Shown: positions 35,890-46,400 of the stretch, piece after piece
How the letters are laid out: each line of letters opens with the position of its first letter
Numbering within the stretch: the first letter of the stretch is position 1
Origin: Paroedura picta
Lineage: Eukaryota; Chordata; Lepidosauria; Squamata; Gekkonidae
Direction: 5' to 3'
Assembly (NCBI RefSeq): GCF_049243985.1
Contig: NC_135371.1
Span: 1,389,501-1,453,500 of the forward strand
Length of the DNA stretch: 64,000 nucleotides
Notes under the pieces: model-generated
What the model saw: the letters and a program-made list of their open reading frames with translations, nothing else
Told to the model about the DNA's origin: nothing
The model's database searches: none
Program-made: the position numbers and the translations under genes

Positions 35890-36265
35890 GAGGTAAGGTT
35901 GCCAACCTCCAGGGCTGGCTGGAGATCTGGGATTACAATTGACTTCCAGGTGACAGAGGAAATGGCTGTTTTTGGAGCATGGACTCCACAGCATTATACT
36001 CCATTTAGGCCCCTCCCCCAAACCCTCCTGTCCTTAGGCTCCACCCCCCCAGATCTAGGCTGGGGCCTGTAAGGGGTGCATTTGAACTGGCCTCCCAGTT
36101 GCTCAATTTACCTCAGTAGGAGGCTTTTGAGTAGAGCTGCCAACCTCTGCGGGGTGGGGGTGGGGGGTGGGGGGTGGGGGGTGGGGGGTGGAGATCTGGA
36201 ATCACAGCTGATCAGTTGATCAACACAGATCAGTTCCCCAGGAGGAAATGGATGCTGTGGGTTGT
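35890..36265 (+). repeat. GCCAACCTCCAG-type repeat, two copies with G-rich tract
   Basis: aggttgccaacctccagggc (35895) and gagctgccaacctctgcggg (36135). The second contains a (GGGGGGT)n run at 36152-36190. Confidence 0.65.
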
Positions 36266-36305
36266 AAAAATTGAATTGCAGGCTAGGTTCGTGCTATCCT
36301 TGTTG

Positions 36306-36452
36306 CAGGAGTAGTCAACCTGTGGTCCTCCAGATGTTCATGGACTACAATTCCCATGAGCCCCTGCCAGCAAACTGGCAGTGTTTGCTGGCAGGGGCTC
36401 ACGGGAATTGTAGTCCGTGAACATCTGGAGGACCACAGGTTGACTACCCCTG
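36306..36452. mobile_element. Fold-back hAT MITE 2
   Basis: 147 bp with long inverted arms (caggagtagtcaacctgtgg) and a short non-palindromic centre. Flanked by cttgttg on both sides. Confidence 0.8.
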
Positions 36453-36459
36453 CTTGTTG

Positions 36460-37790
36460 GGCATGAAAATAAACCTTGGTGATAGCTTTTAGATTTCATA
36501 GAATCCCAGGCAGAGTAAGCAGGGAAGTTTTGTTTTGAGACAATGTAGCTGCATTGGTTAAGGTCGGCTGTTTTTCATGGGTAGTCATTCTTTTTCTTGA
36601 AGTAGTTGTTAAGTTTTCTTTGAGTAACTGTTCAACATGTTTACTGTCTTGTGAACAGACATGAAGAACGCTTCTTGTGCAGCTGACGGCTTTTCCCCCC
36701 TCAAGTTGGTTAAGTTGTAATGACAAACAGATTCAATCTTACACGTTCTGCCTGAGGTAAACTTTGTTCGTAAAACACTTCTTTTCTTACAGTAGCTTTG
36801 AGGCACCGACTCTGTCTCAGACGCACCAGCCGAGAGAAACGGGCCCAGACTGGCCGGGAGGTTCTGATGACTGACTCCAGCTGACCAAGCAGAGCAGTTA
36901 GAGATTCTCCCATCATGCACCACTCTTCCCTCTCAATATGAAGGGGGCTTGGATGCAAGGATGTGGAAACCCAACACACTGGAGGAGGGACCCCATGGCC
37001 GTCATATGTCGCTGAGGACCCTCCCTCCCTCCCCAGGCCTCCCCCTCCTCAGTCCCCAGAAATTTCCCGGCCTGGAGTTTGCAACCCAGCCATCCACACA
37101 TCCCATTTGAACTGGCCTAGACACGTCGCCATTGACAGAGCGCTGAGGCCATGGAAGAAACACCAGTTTGATTTATTTCAGACCAGAGACCTGAAACAAG
37201 CCAGCTTTTTCGAGTCTTTTGTGTCCATTTGTATCATAAATGTGGGAACTTTTGTTCTTCTTTTTTTCAGGGCAAAAGACAAACACCAGTCAGAATAGGC
37301 AGTAGTCGCTCCAGCTGGGCATAGGCCCCCCAAGACCAAGCCAACGCAGTCTCCAAATGGCTGCTCCGGGTCAGAACCAGGAGGTTGGCACCAGCCATCT
37401 CCTAGGAATAAATGGAAATTACTGAGGCTTGTCCCTTTCTGGACCTCTGTTCCCTACTCTTCCCACCTAGAGCAGCATAATTTTTTCCCAGTGGAGGTTA
37501 TACTTAAAGAATCAGTCAAATGAGGGGAATTTAAAAAAACAACTTTTTCCTATTGCTACTGCCCATTATGAGTAGGAAAACTGCCTCAGTTGGACTTCTG
37601 CCTGTATTATTCACATTTGTGTATCTGTGAAAGGCATGTAAGGAAATTATTTCATTTGTGCCTCACCTTACTCTCCTAAACAGCTTGCCTTCATTTTATT
37701 CTCGCAACAAACCTGCAAGGCAGCTTCCCAGCAAGGTACTGGGAAAGCATGGGCTTTACAAGATGGTGTCCAGCCTTACATTATTCAGTG
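36460..37790. other. No gene recognised
   Basis: Intergenic DNA with short frames only. No named repeat, RNA gene or promoter was identified over 1.3 kb, the longest blank stretch of the window. Confidence 0.4.
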
Positions 37791-37794
37791 GATC

Positions 37795-38130
37795 CAAAAA
37801 TGGCGACACTAGGGCTGTTGCAATTTGTTGCCGGGCCCACCCATCAGGCAGGCCACACCCTTGACTTGATTTTGGGTGCTGGGATAGAGGTGGTCCTGGA
37901 TGCATCATTGGCCATTCCATGGACAGACCACTGTGCGGGCTCAGCTCAGGATACCACCTGGGCAAAGGGCACATTTTAGCCCGCCTGCAGAGGCTTATGG
38001 ATCCAGTTGGTTTCTGGAATGCTCTGCGGGACCCAATGCCTCCTGGTGATTCATTATTGATGCTGGTGGAGGACTGGCAGTCCCGCCTGACAGCCGCCAT
38101 AGACAAAATCACCCCTAGACATCTCTCTGT
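37795..38130 (+). mobile_element. L2-like LINE, endonuclease region
   Basis: Frames across the region read PTHQAGHTLDLILGAG and WTDHCA, like the THxxGHTLDLVF and SDHxxV motifs of L2-type endonucleases. Interrupted, so dead. Confidence 0.55.
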
Positions 38131-38154
38131 CCCTGCCTCAAACAGGGCGAGGGG

Positions 38155-38232
38155 AAGAAGGGAGTTGGGCTTATAAGCTGCTTTGGGACTCCTTTGGGTA
38201 GTGAAAAGCAGGGTATTAAAAAAAAAACTAAC
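38155..38232 (+). mobile_element. tRNA-derived SINE, 3' end
   Basis: ataagctgctttgggactcctttgggtagtg and an A run. Confidence 0.55.
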
Positions 38233-38654
38233 CAGTTCATACCCCACTGACTAAAGCCTTTTTCATTGGTTAAGCAGGGGCCCCCCAATTAGGCAGACAG
38301 CAAGTCCTTATAGCATTTTACAATTCTTTTTTTAAGTCATGCACTTACAAAAAAAATGTGTAAAGTAACAAGGACCGTTTTAGAAGAGGCATCCGCCCTT
38401 CCGAGAGGCGAAGAATGCCAAGAAACTGGCAGAGGCCTTATCAAATCACAAAAAAAACAGTCATGGCGTTGCACCAATTCCTTGTGGAAATCTGCAGTCG
38501 CATCCAGAGTTCCTTTGCTGTACAATTTGCACTGGCTCACACCAGAGTCACTTTGCATATGTTGCCCTGGGAAGCACACTTTGACGCTGTGTCTGCCTCA
38601 AGAAGCCAGAGTTTGCTACCCATTTGGCAAAACCATAGTAAGAACAAGCCCATT

Positions 38655-38880
38655 TAGGGGAGAGGCCGTGGCTGAGGAATAGAGCCTCTGCTTGGCACAC
38701 AGAAGGTCCCAGGTTCGATCGCCGGAAGCATCTCCAGATTAAAAGACCAGGCAGGAGGGGATGGGAAAGGATTCTGCCCGAGACCCTGGAGGGCCGGCAA
38801 TGTTCTGAGTAAACTCTGACCTCAATAGCCTGGTGCTCTGAATCAGTACAGGGCTGCTTCATGGGTTCACATGCATCATT
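38655..38880 (+). mobile_element. Second SINE family, near full
   Basis: A-box-like ccgtggctgaggaatagagc, B box ggttcgatcg, then gaccctggagggccggcaatg and gtacagggctgcttcatgggttc. Confidence 0.7.
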
Positions 38881-39224
38881 TGTGCTAACTCCAGTTCTTG
38901 TGCTAACTCCAACCGGACGTGATTGCCTGAATAGACAAACTGTTGTTCCTGTCAACTGGTTTGCCTCCAGATGTGGAAGCCAGAGTAGATTTATAAGTGG
39001 GATGTTAGTCCTTCTCATTCATGTGAGGCACTTCTCTAATGAACACAATACACTGCGAATGGCAAACAAAACAAAACAACATTGAAAATGATCAGTCTTA
39101 CCTGCACACAAGCTTGCCAACTTCCAGGTGGGCCCTGAAGGTCTGGATTTACAACGGAGATCTCCTATGCCCTCCCAAGAGCATTGAGATTGATCAACTG
39201 AAATCTGCTTAGGGTCCCTGACCC

Positions 39225-39450
39225 CAAAGAGGGCCAAGGCTTTTTCGGCCCTGGCCTTGGCCAGGTGACGTGCTCTTCTTTAGGAGACCAGGCTCTGGGG
39301 GACCTTGATCAGTTCCACGGGGCCTGTAAGACCCAGATGTCCTACCAGACTTACAGCTGAGACCAGGAAATAATACCCAACAGGTCCTCCTGGCCTCCTG
39401 CTTGGGACCCATCCAGCCAACAAAACGAACGCTGGCTAGCCCCCCTCTGT
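39225..39450 (+). mobile_element. L2-like LINE 3' fragment
   Basis: ttttcggccctggcc, cttgatcagttccacggggcctg, gagaccaggaaataata match the copy at 40240. Confidence 0.5.
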
Positions 39451-39544
39451 AGCAATTTTAAACTGGAAGACGATTTAAAATTATTTTCAAACTGAATGTT
39501 TGTTACACATGTAATTTATTTTGTACTGAGCCAACTAGGGAAGG

Positions 39545-39551
39545 GCAGAAT

Positions 39552-39591
<40 letters not shown>

Positions 39592-39592
39592 C
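39545..39592 (+). repeat. (AAT)n microsatellite
   Basis: About 13 AAT units after aagggcagaatatt, likely the L2-like tail. A GCCAACCTCCAG-type fragment follows (39600-39700). Confidence 0.85.
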
Positions 39593-40239
39593 TGTTATTA
39601 TTGTTTCCCCTGGAGAAAACAGCTGCTTTGGCATCAGAGTCCTGCTCAAACCCCCAAATCTCCAGGACTTTCCCAACCCAGAGTTGGCAACCCTGTCCAC
39701 CAAAGAGGGGGAGACTATGGCACAGTGATGTACAGAAATGCTGCATTTAGCAAGACTCTTTTCTTTTGAACCACACATCCTTCGACTGGAAGGCACGCAT
39801 GCATAATTTTGATGGATTCACCACACACCCTCCCGTCACCCAATAGATGCTCCGTTCATTCACTGTAGTGCATAGTTTAAAGATGTTGATGGCGACAGCG
39901 GTTCCATTGGCTTCACTGAGTTTTTCCCCTGTAGTTGTCCATCATTGCCAAGAGCTACCAAGGATTCACGAGTGAGTTTGCACAACCATTTCCCACATTG
40001 TGATGGGCCCGTACATGGAAAGCCAGGCCTCATGGCTGGGGGAAAGTGACCTGCCTCTCTGGGTTCCTGTTACCATGCAAATGTTTAGTAAACATGGTGC
40101 ATCCTTCTGGATTCACATGTGATTCCAAGCACACTGGAGCAGCAGAACAAAATGTGAGTCCAGTAGAACCTTAAAGACCAACACAATTTTCCCGGAGAAA
40201 AGCTTTCGTGAGTCTACACAGAACCTCGTATCTACGGGA

Positions 40240-40750
40240 TCGCTTCTTTCCCTATGCCTCCCAAAGAGCATTGAGATGGAGCAACCAAAATCGGGTCAGG
40301 GTCCCTGCCCCCAAAGAGGTCAACCGGGCCTCAAACAGGGCTAGGGCTTTTCCTACTTGATGGAAGGTTCTCCCTGGTGAGGTGAGGGCCTACTAGGACT
40401 TGAAGCAGTTCCAGAGGGCCTGTAAGACACAGCTGTTCCATCAGGCCTATGGCTGAGGCCAGGAAATAGGACCAGGGAGAAGATGCTGGCTTCCCAGTTT
40501 GAGAACCCACCCAGCCATCGCAATCCAGCCAATATGCCCTTCCGCCCTCAGCAATACCTAAATAGGAAAGAAGAGGCGGTTTTTAAAAGTAATTGTAAAA
40601 CTTAATGTAAACCTATATTAGATGGATGTTTTATTATATATGTGTAATTTATTACTGAGTTGATGGTTTAACTTCAGTTACCCACCCTGAGCCGACCAGG
40701 GAAAGGCAGGATATAAAAATATAATAATAACTTTATTTTTATTATAATAA
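40240..40750 (+). mobile_element. L2-like LINE 3' end
   Basis: ccccaaagaggtcaaccggg, gcagttccagagggcctgtaag, then 3' UTR to accctgagccgaccagggaaagg and an ATAATAA tail. Confidence 0.6.
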
Positions 40751-40769
40751 TTACTAAGGGCCAAGCCTG

Positions 40770-41430
40770 TTGCATTCAGGAATACGACGAGCGCTAGATT
40801 GGGGGAGTGGGGTGGAAGAATTCTGCAGATGGCCTCCCCCTCCCCCCAGGACCTGGAAAGGCTGCAGGCAGCTGTTAGGGAACTCACTGGCAGGGGCAGG
40901 GATCTGCAGCCTCCGAGCCTCAGAGGGAAGGGGAAGGAGGAGGGGGTGGTCAAGGGTGGGGGACGGAAGGCGATTGGCTGCCTGCTTGACAGACAGGCAA
41001 GCCGGTTGGAGGAGGAGGATGCGGCACTCAGGGGTGGGACAGTTGCTCTGAGTGGGTGTTAAGTGCTGAGTGGCACTTAAGCCATGAGACACGCTCCGCC
41101 TCCAAGCTCTTACCAGAAATATATTATGTAGAACAGATTAGACTCTAAGCTCATTTTGTCAGGTACAAAGGAGATCCATCAGCCCTTATGTCCAGGTCAG
41201 AAGTCAGGCGTGGGGTGACAAAGAAAAGCCAACAGATCCTTCTTCACAACAGCCCATCTGACTGGATGCATATAAGACCTTGTGGGCACTCAAGAAAATG
41301 AATGAGCAGATAAAAAGAAATCTGTCTTCAGTCAACGAGTCATTAACACGTGCAATTTACTGTAGCAAGGGGTGGCGGCAGCTACAATCCACTTTGAGAG
41401 GGGAAACACCTGGAGCAGTGGTCCATCAGT
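40770..41430. other. No gene recognised
   Basis: GC-rich first half (40780-41060) with overlapping short open frames, then AT-richer DNA. The style suggests an old dispersed repeat, but no family was identified. Confidence 0.35.
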
Positions 41431-41439
41431 GGCTATTAG

Positions 41440-41800
41440 CCAGAAGGTATTGATGGAGCATTCTGCCTTCTTGGTGCTTGGGGGCTATGGTGAGGGCTTC
41501 TGGAGGGTTTCTGGCCCTGCTGGTGGACCTCCTGTTGGCCCCTGGGTTTTGGACATTGTGTGAGACAGAGTGTTGGACTGGATGAGTCATTGATCTGACC
41601 CAACTTGGCTTCACTTATGTCTGGGGCAGTGATACCCTGTATTCTTGGAGCTTGAGGGACAACAGTGGGAGAGTTCTGGCCCCACTGATGGACTTCCCGA
41701 CAACAACTAGTTTTTGTCCCTTGTGTGACACAGAGTGTTGGACTAGGTGGGCCATTGGCCTGATGCCACATGGCTTCTCCCATGCTCTTATGTTCTTACT
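41440..41800 (+). repeat. 'gacacagagtg' family, two tandem copies
   Basis: Two diverged units in a row: ttctggccctgctggtggacctcctg ... gtgtgagacagagtgttgg (41455-41615) and ctggccccactgatggacttcc ... gtgtgacacagagtgttgg (41620-41800). Confidence 0.6.
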
Positions 41801-41880
41801 TATATCTGAAGAAGTAATGCTTCCACTAATCATTCCCTGCCATTTTTTGGTTGGTCTTTAAGGGGTGACCGGACTCTAAT

Positions 41881-41886
41881 TTTATT
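41881..41886 (-). terminator. Possible poly(A) signal, gene F
   Basis: AATAAA on the minus strand, 440 bp after the gene F stop and just beyond a CR1 copy. Confidence 0.35.
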
Positions 41887-41914
41887 CACGTGTACCAACA
41901 TTAAGATATAGAAT

Positions 41915-42300
41915 CATAGAATGATAGAGTTGGAAGGGGCCACACAGGCCATCTAGTCCAACCCCCTGCTCAACGCAGGATCAGCCCAGAGCATCATAAA
42001 GCATCCAAGAAAAGTGTGTATCCAACCTTTGCTTGAAGACTGCCAGTGAGGGGGAGCTCACCACCTCCTTAGGCAGCCTATTCCACTGCTGAACTACTCT
42101 GACTGTGAACATTTTTTTCCCTGATATCTAGCCTATATCGTTGTACTTGAAGTTTAAACCCATTACTGCGTGTCCTCTCCTCTGCAGCCAACAGAAACAG
42201 CATCCTGCCCTCCTCCAAGTGGCAACCTTTCAAATACTTAAAGAGGGCTATCATGTCCCCTCTCAACCTCCTTTTCTCCAGGCTGAACATTCCCAAGTCA
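41915..42300 (-). mobile_element. CR1 3' end
   Basis: agaatcatagaatgatagag, catctagtccaaccccctgctc, gaagactgccagtgaggg, cccctctcaacctccttttctccagg: about 385 bp of CR1 read in antisense. It starts some 28 bp past the gene F stop, in the same sense as gene F. Confidence 0.85.
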
Positions 42301-42327
42301 CAGGCTCATCTCAACCCGCCCTGAGAA

Positions 42328-43415
42328 TCAAGGCCCTGGGGGAGGAAGGATTTCATAGGCTTCGTCGGATGGCTCCTCCTCCAGGCCAAGCCCCCCCAGA
42401 GTTTCTCTCGTGTGGATTTTCTGATGCCGAACAAGGACGGCACGGTGAGAAAAGCTTTTCCCGCATGTTGCGCACTGATGCGGCCTCTCCCCCGTGTGGA
42501 CTTTCTGGTGCCTAATGAGGACAGCGCGGTCACAGAAGCATTTCCCGCAGGTGGCGCACTTGAAGGGCTTCTCCCCCGTGTGGATTCGTTGGTGGACCAT
42601 CAGGATCTGCCTCTGGCTGAAGCTCTTCCCGCACTCGGAGCAGGTGTAGGGCCTCTCCCCCGTGTGCACTCGGTGGTGCTTGACCAGCTGGGAGGAGGTG
42701 TTGAAGGACTTGTGGCAGTCCGGGCACTTGAAGGGCTTCTCCCCCGTGTGGGACCCCTCGTGGACCATGAGGCTGGAGCGGCGGCTGAAGCTCTCCCCGC
42801 ACTGTGAGCATTTGTAGGGCTTCTCGCGCATGTGCACTTTGTGATGGTTGAGCAGCTGCGTTTTGCGGCTGAAGCTTTTGTCGCACTCCGAGCAGTGGAA
42901 CGGCTTCTCCCCGATGTGGATCCTGTAGTGTCGAGTCAGGTCCGAGCTCACCGTGAAGCTTTTCCCACACTGCGAGCAGGTGTAGGGCCTCTCCCCCGTG
43001 TGGGTCCTTTCGTGTGCCACCAAGGTGGATTTCAAGCTGAAGCATTTCCCACAGTCCTTGCACATGAAGGGTTTTTCTCCAGTGTGGGTTCTCTGATGCG
43101 CAACGAGGACGGTGGTGCGGCTGAAGCTTCGCCCGCACACGCTGCAGACTTTCGCCCCCCGGCTTCTCCGCCTCCTCTTCTTCACCACTCTGGTTTGGTT
43201 CATGGCCGCGCTGTCTGCTAAGTAGGGAAAGAAAACGCCCACTCTTGAATCGAGACAGTTTCCCCTCTCCCTCTGCGAGCCATCCCAAGTTCCAGACGCC
43301 TCTCCATCCTCCTGACGCCAGGTGGATTTATCCAAAGATTCTCCATGTTTTCCCACTAGCTCCGGCTTTTGTAGTAGAGGTTTATTCTCTCTGTCCTCTG
43401 TCATCGGCCTGTCAC
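42328..43415 (-). CDS. Gene F finger exon
   Basis: TTCTTCTAG|GTGACAG, phase 1. A 115-residue spacer ends in a basic stretch ([13 protein letters not shown]), a likely nuclear localisation signal. Nine fingers with -1,2,3,6 of RTVA, LSTA, VSDR, RTQN, RSSV, TSQK, QQIV, DAVR, HAVR. An acidic tail ending PPPGP follows. All ligands are present. Confidence 0.92.
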
Positions 43416-46400
43416 CTAGAAGAACATGCAATGAAACTGGCATGTTTTTACCCACAGTAAAACAAGAAACCTTTACAGAAGACTGTAAATATAGTAATTT
43501 GATTTTTGAGAGACACAGTGGTGTAGTGGTTAAGAGGAGTAGACTCTTCTTGGGAGGACTGGGTTTGATTCCCCACTACTCCCATGCAGCCAGCTAGGTG
43601 GCCTCTTAGAGCAGTTCTCACAGAGCAGATCTCACAGAGCTCTCTCTCAGCCTCATCAGTCTCTCAGGCTGCCTGCTGCGGGGAGAGGAAGGGAAAGTGG
43701 TTTGTAAGCTTCTTTGGGACTCCTTTGGGTAGTGAAAAGAGAGGTATAATAAAACAGCTAATTAATCTAGCATGGTGGGTTTCTGTAGCAGGCAATGAGT
43801 AACTTTTAATCGTTTTAATTGTGTTTTTATTGCCTTAAGGTTATTTATTATGGCTCTGTTTACAGATGTTATGCATCGCCTTGAGCCAGCATTTCTGGGA
43901 GAGGCAGTTATAAAAATCTACTTGAAAATAAATTAATCAATTATTTTTCACCTTTCTCTCCAATGGGGACCCAAAAGGGCTTAACATCATTCTCCTCTCC
44001 TGCACTGTATCCTTACAACAACCTTGTGAGGTAGGCTATGTCAAGACAGTGTGACTGGTCCAAGGTCACCCAGTGAGCTACCATGATACCAGTGAGGATT
44101 TGAACCCGGGTCTTCCAGATACTAGTCCAAGAATCTTAAATAATTCACTACACTGGCACTCTCTCTCTTCACTATTTAAATTTTTGTAAGCTGTCCAAGC
44201 TGCAGAAAAGTAGTATGAATTAAAAAACACACACAAAGATACACAAGAAACCTTTTACAAAATAAAATGCAGAGACAATTGACTTTTGGGGAGCTGGGGG
44301 AGAGGTTTACGTACCCCTTTTGGGTACAGAATTGATCCATGCAGCTGTTAAAACATGGTCTCCTCTTAGTTTAGGAATTCTGCCTTGTTCAGTGCTCATA
44401 GCCCCATATTTTTATCACCTAATTAATCCACAACAGAGAAGAGCTTTTATGTTAGTGAGGTTAAATGTTCTACCTTCAGCATTGCTTACTGGGAGATATC
44501 ATAATATTCCTTATTTAAATAGAATCTGCTCCTGTGGACAAAACTATATAGAATTTGTTTTACGTGTACCACTTTGTTTCCCGTTTTACGATGGCATTTG
44601 GATAAAACTTTATCTCCATTTTTAACCAGGAAAGTTAGACCTTCTGATCAGATTAAAGTATTCTTTTAGACGAGTAGTTAGAATCCTGCTTTGATTGAGA
44701 AGGTTGAGAGCTAGGTAAAATAAACTTCAAATCACCCCAATTCTTTTGAATGTGTAAAACTCACCACTGCCTCCTAAGACTTTGTGTCCAAATGCTTCAC
44801 TTTTCACTTGTATACAAAAAGCATTCATATCTACTGGGCTCTCCAGACCTCCCTCCTATCAGATCTGCCAGCTGGACCCACCTGGGGGGGGGCAATTCTG
44901 ACCTGACATATCTGCAGGGTTATGGTCAAAATGCTAATGGTTAAACAGTACGTGGTTAAATTGTTTTTGTTGATGATGCAGTTATGGACTTGTGCTGCAT
45001 CCTGTCATACTGGCTGGCTCTGCCCTGGGCCACAAGGGAGGGTGGCATAAATATGTATAAAATAAATAAAATCAAAAGAATTAGGGCGATCTGAAGTATC
45101 TGAAGTTTTGGTTTTAAACTGTCATCGGCACGATGTTGGCTTACCACCCTGGTGATTGAAAAATGATATAAAAACATATATTATGTATATCTCTGTGTTT
45201 TTAAAACAATTGTGTGTGCTTAATATTGACCTCTGAGGAAGACCTGCACAGGTTGAAATACGTTGGGTCTTTGGATGTCAGGATATGACTAATGTATATA
45301 TGTGTGAGCTATAGAAAAAGTGGCCCTCTCTGCTGTTTTATTGTTTTAAATACTTTTATATATTTGAGCTCCATAAATAAAATTCAAATGAAATACATTT
45401 ATGTCATATCTGGATGTCATTCTGGCAGAGAATGAAAACAAAAAGGGAAAAAGGATAACAGAAAAAGGAACAGTCTTTCTCCAGGGGAACTCAGCAGTTA
45501 TTTTCTACAGGGAAACTGTCCTGTGTTGCCTGGAGAGGAGCTGTAATTCCAGGGGGTCCCCAGGTCCCACCGGGAGGCTGGCAGTCTTAGATGGCAAAGG
45601 GCACCCACAGTGAAGCTGATGCAGATGTGGATGTGAGAAGGTTATCCTTCAGGTAGGCTGGCCCCAAGCCATATAGGGCTTGAATTTCAATACCAACACC
45701 TTGAATTGAATCCCAAAGCAAATCGGAAGCCAGCATAGATGGAAGAAGACTGGACTGATCTGGTCCATACAATCCACTCTAGTCAATACAGCATCCTGTA
45801 CCAGCTGCTTTCAGACAGTCTTCAAGGGCGGCCCTATGTGGAGCTTGGAAATGTTTTAAATGAATCTCAAGGACCACAGATAGGGTTGTCAGGTCAAATT
45901 TCCAGCAACAGATGAGGGGGCTCTTTCTGGGAGTTCCCCAACCTGCTGATGTCACGCAGAACAGATGTTGATACACTGGAGACATCGGGGGACACACACT
46001 CCGGCGTTTTGGCAAAAGTCTATGGCAGAATTCGCTTTGTACAGTGTTGCCCACGGTGCTGTTCCAGAGCTGTTTCAGCAGGCCTGCTGCTGAGGCCAGG
46101 AATTTAACATCGAGAAGATGTTGGCCTCCCTGCTTAACCCATCCAGCCAATTAATTTGTAAAGTTGAGGCAGCCTTAAATGAAATCTGAATTATACATTG
46201 CATTTCTAAAATGTTTTATAGAATGGTTTAACCCAATGTTATCCGCCCTGAGCCAAGTAGGGAAGGGCGGGATATAAGAATGAAATAAAAATAATTATTA
46301 TAAAAACCAGACATCACCCCACTCCCTGCCCCCGGCATGCTGATGTCACTTCCGGGGAATGTCAGCACACTGGGACGTCCTTCCGAGTTTGCGGTAGTTT

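Noticed and set aside
40770-41062. Overlapping short frames on both strands as a gene
   Set aside because: No start context, splice partner or recognisable domain; GC-rich composition explains them.
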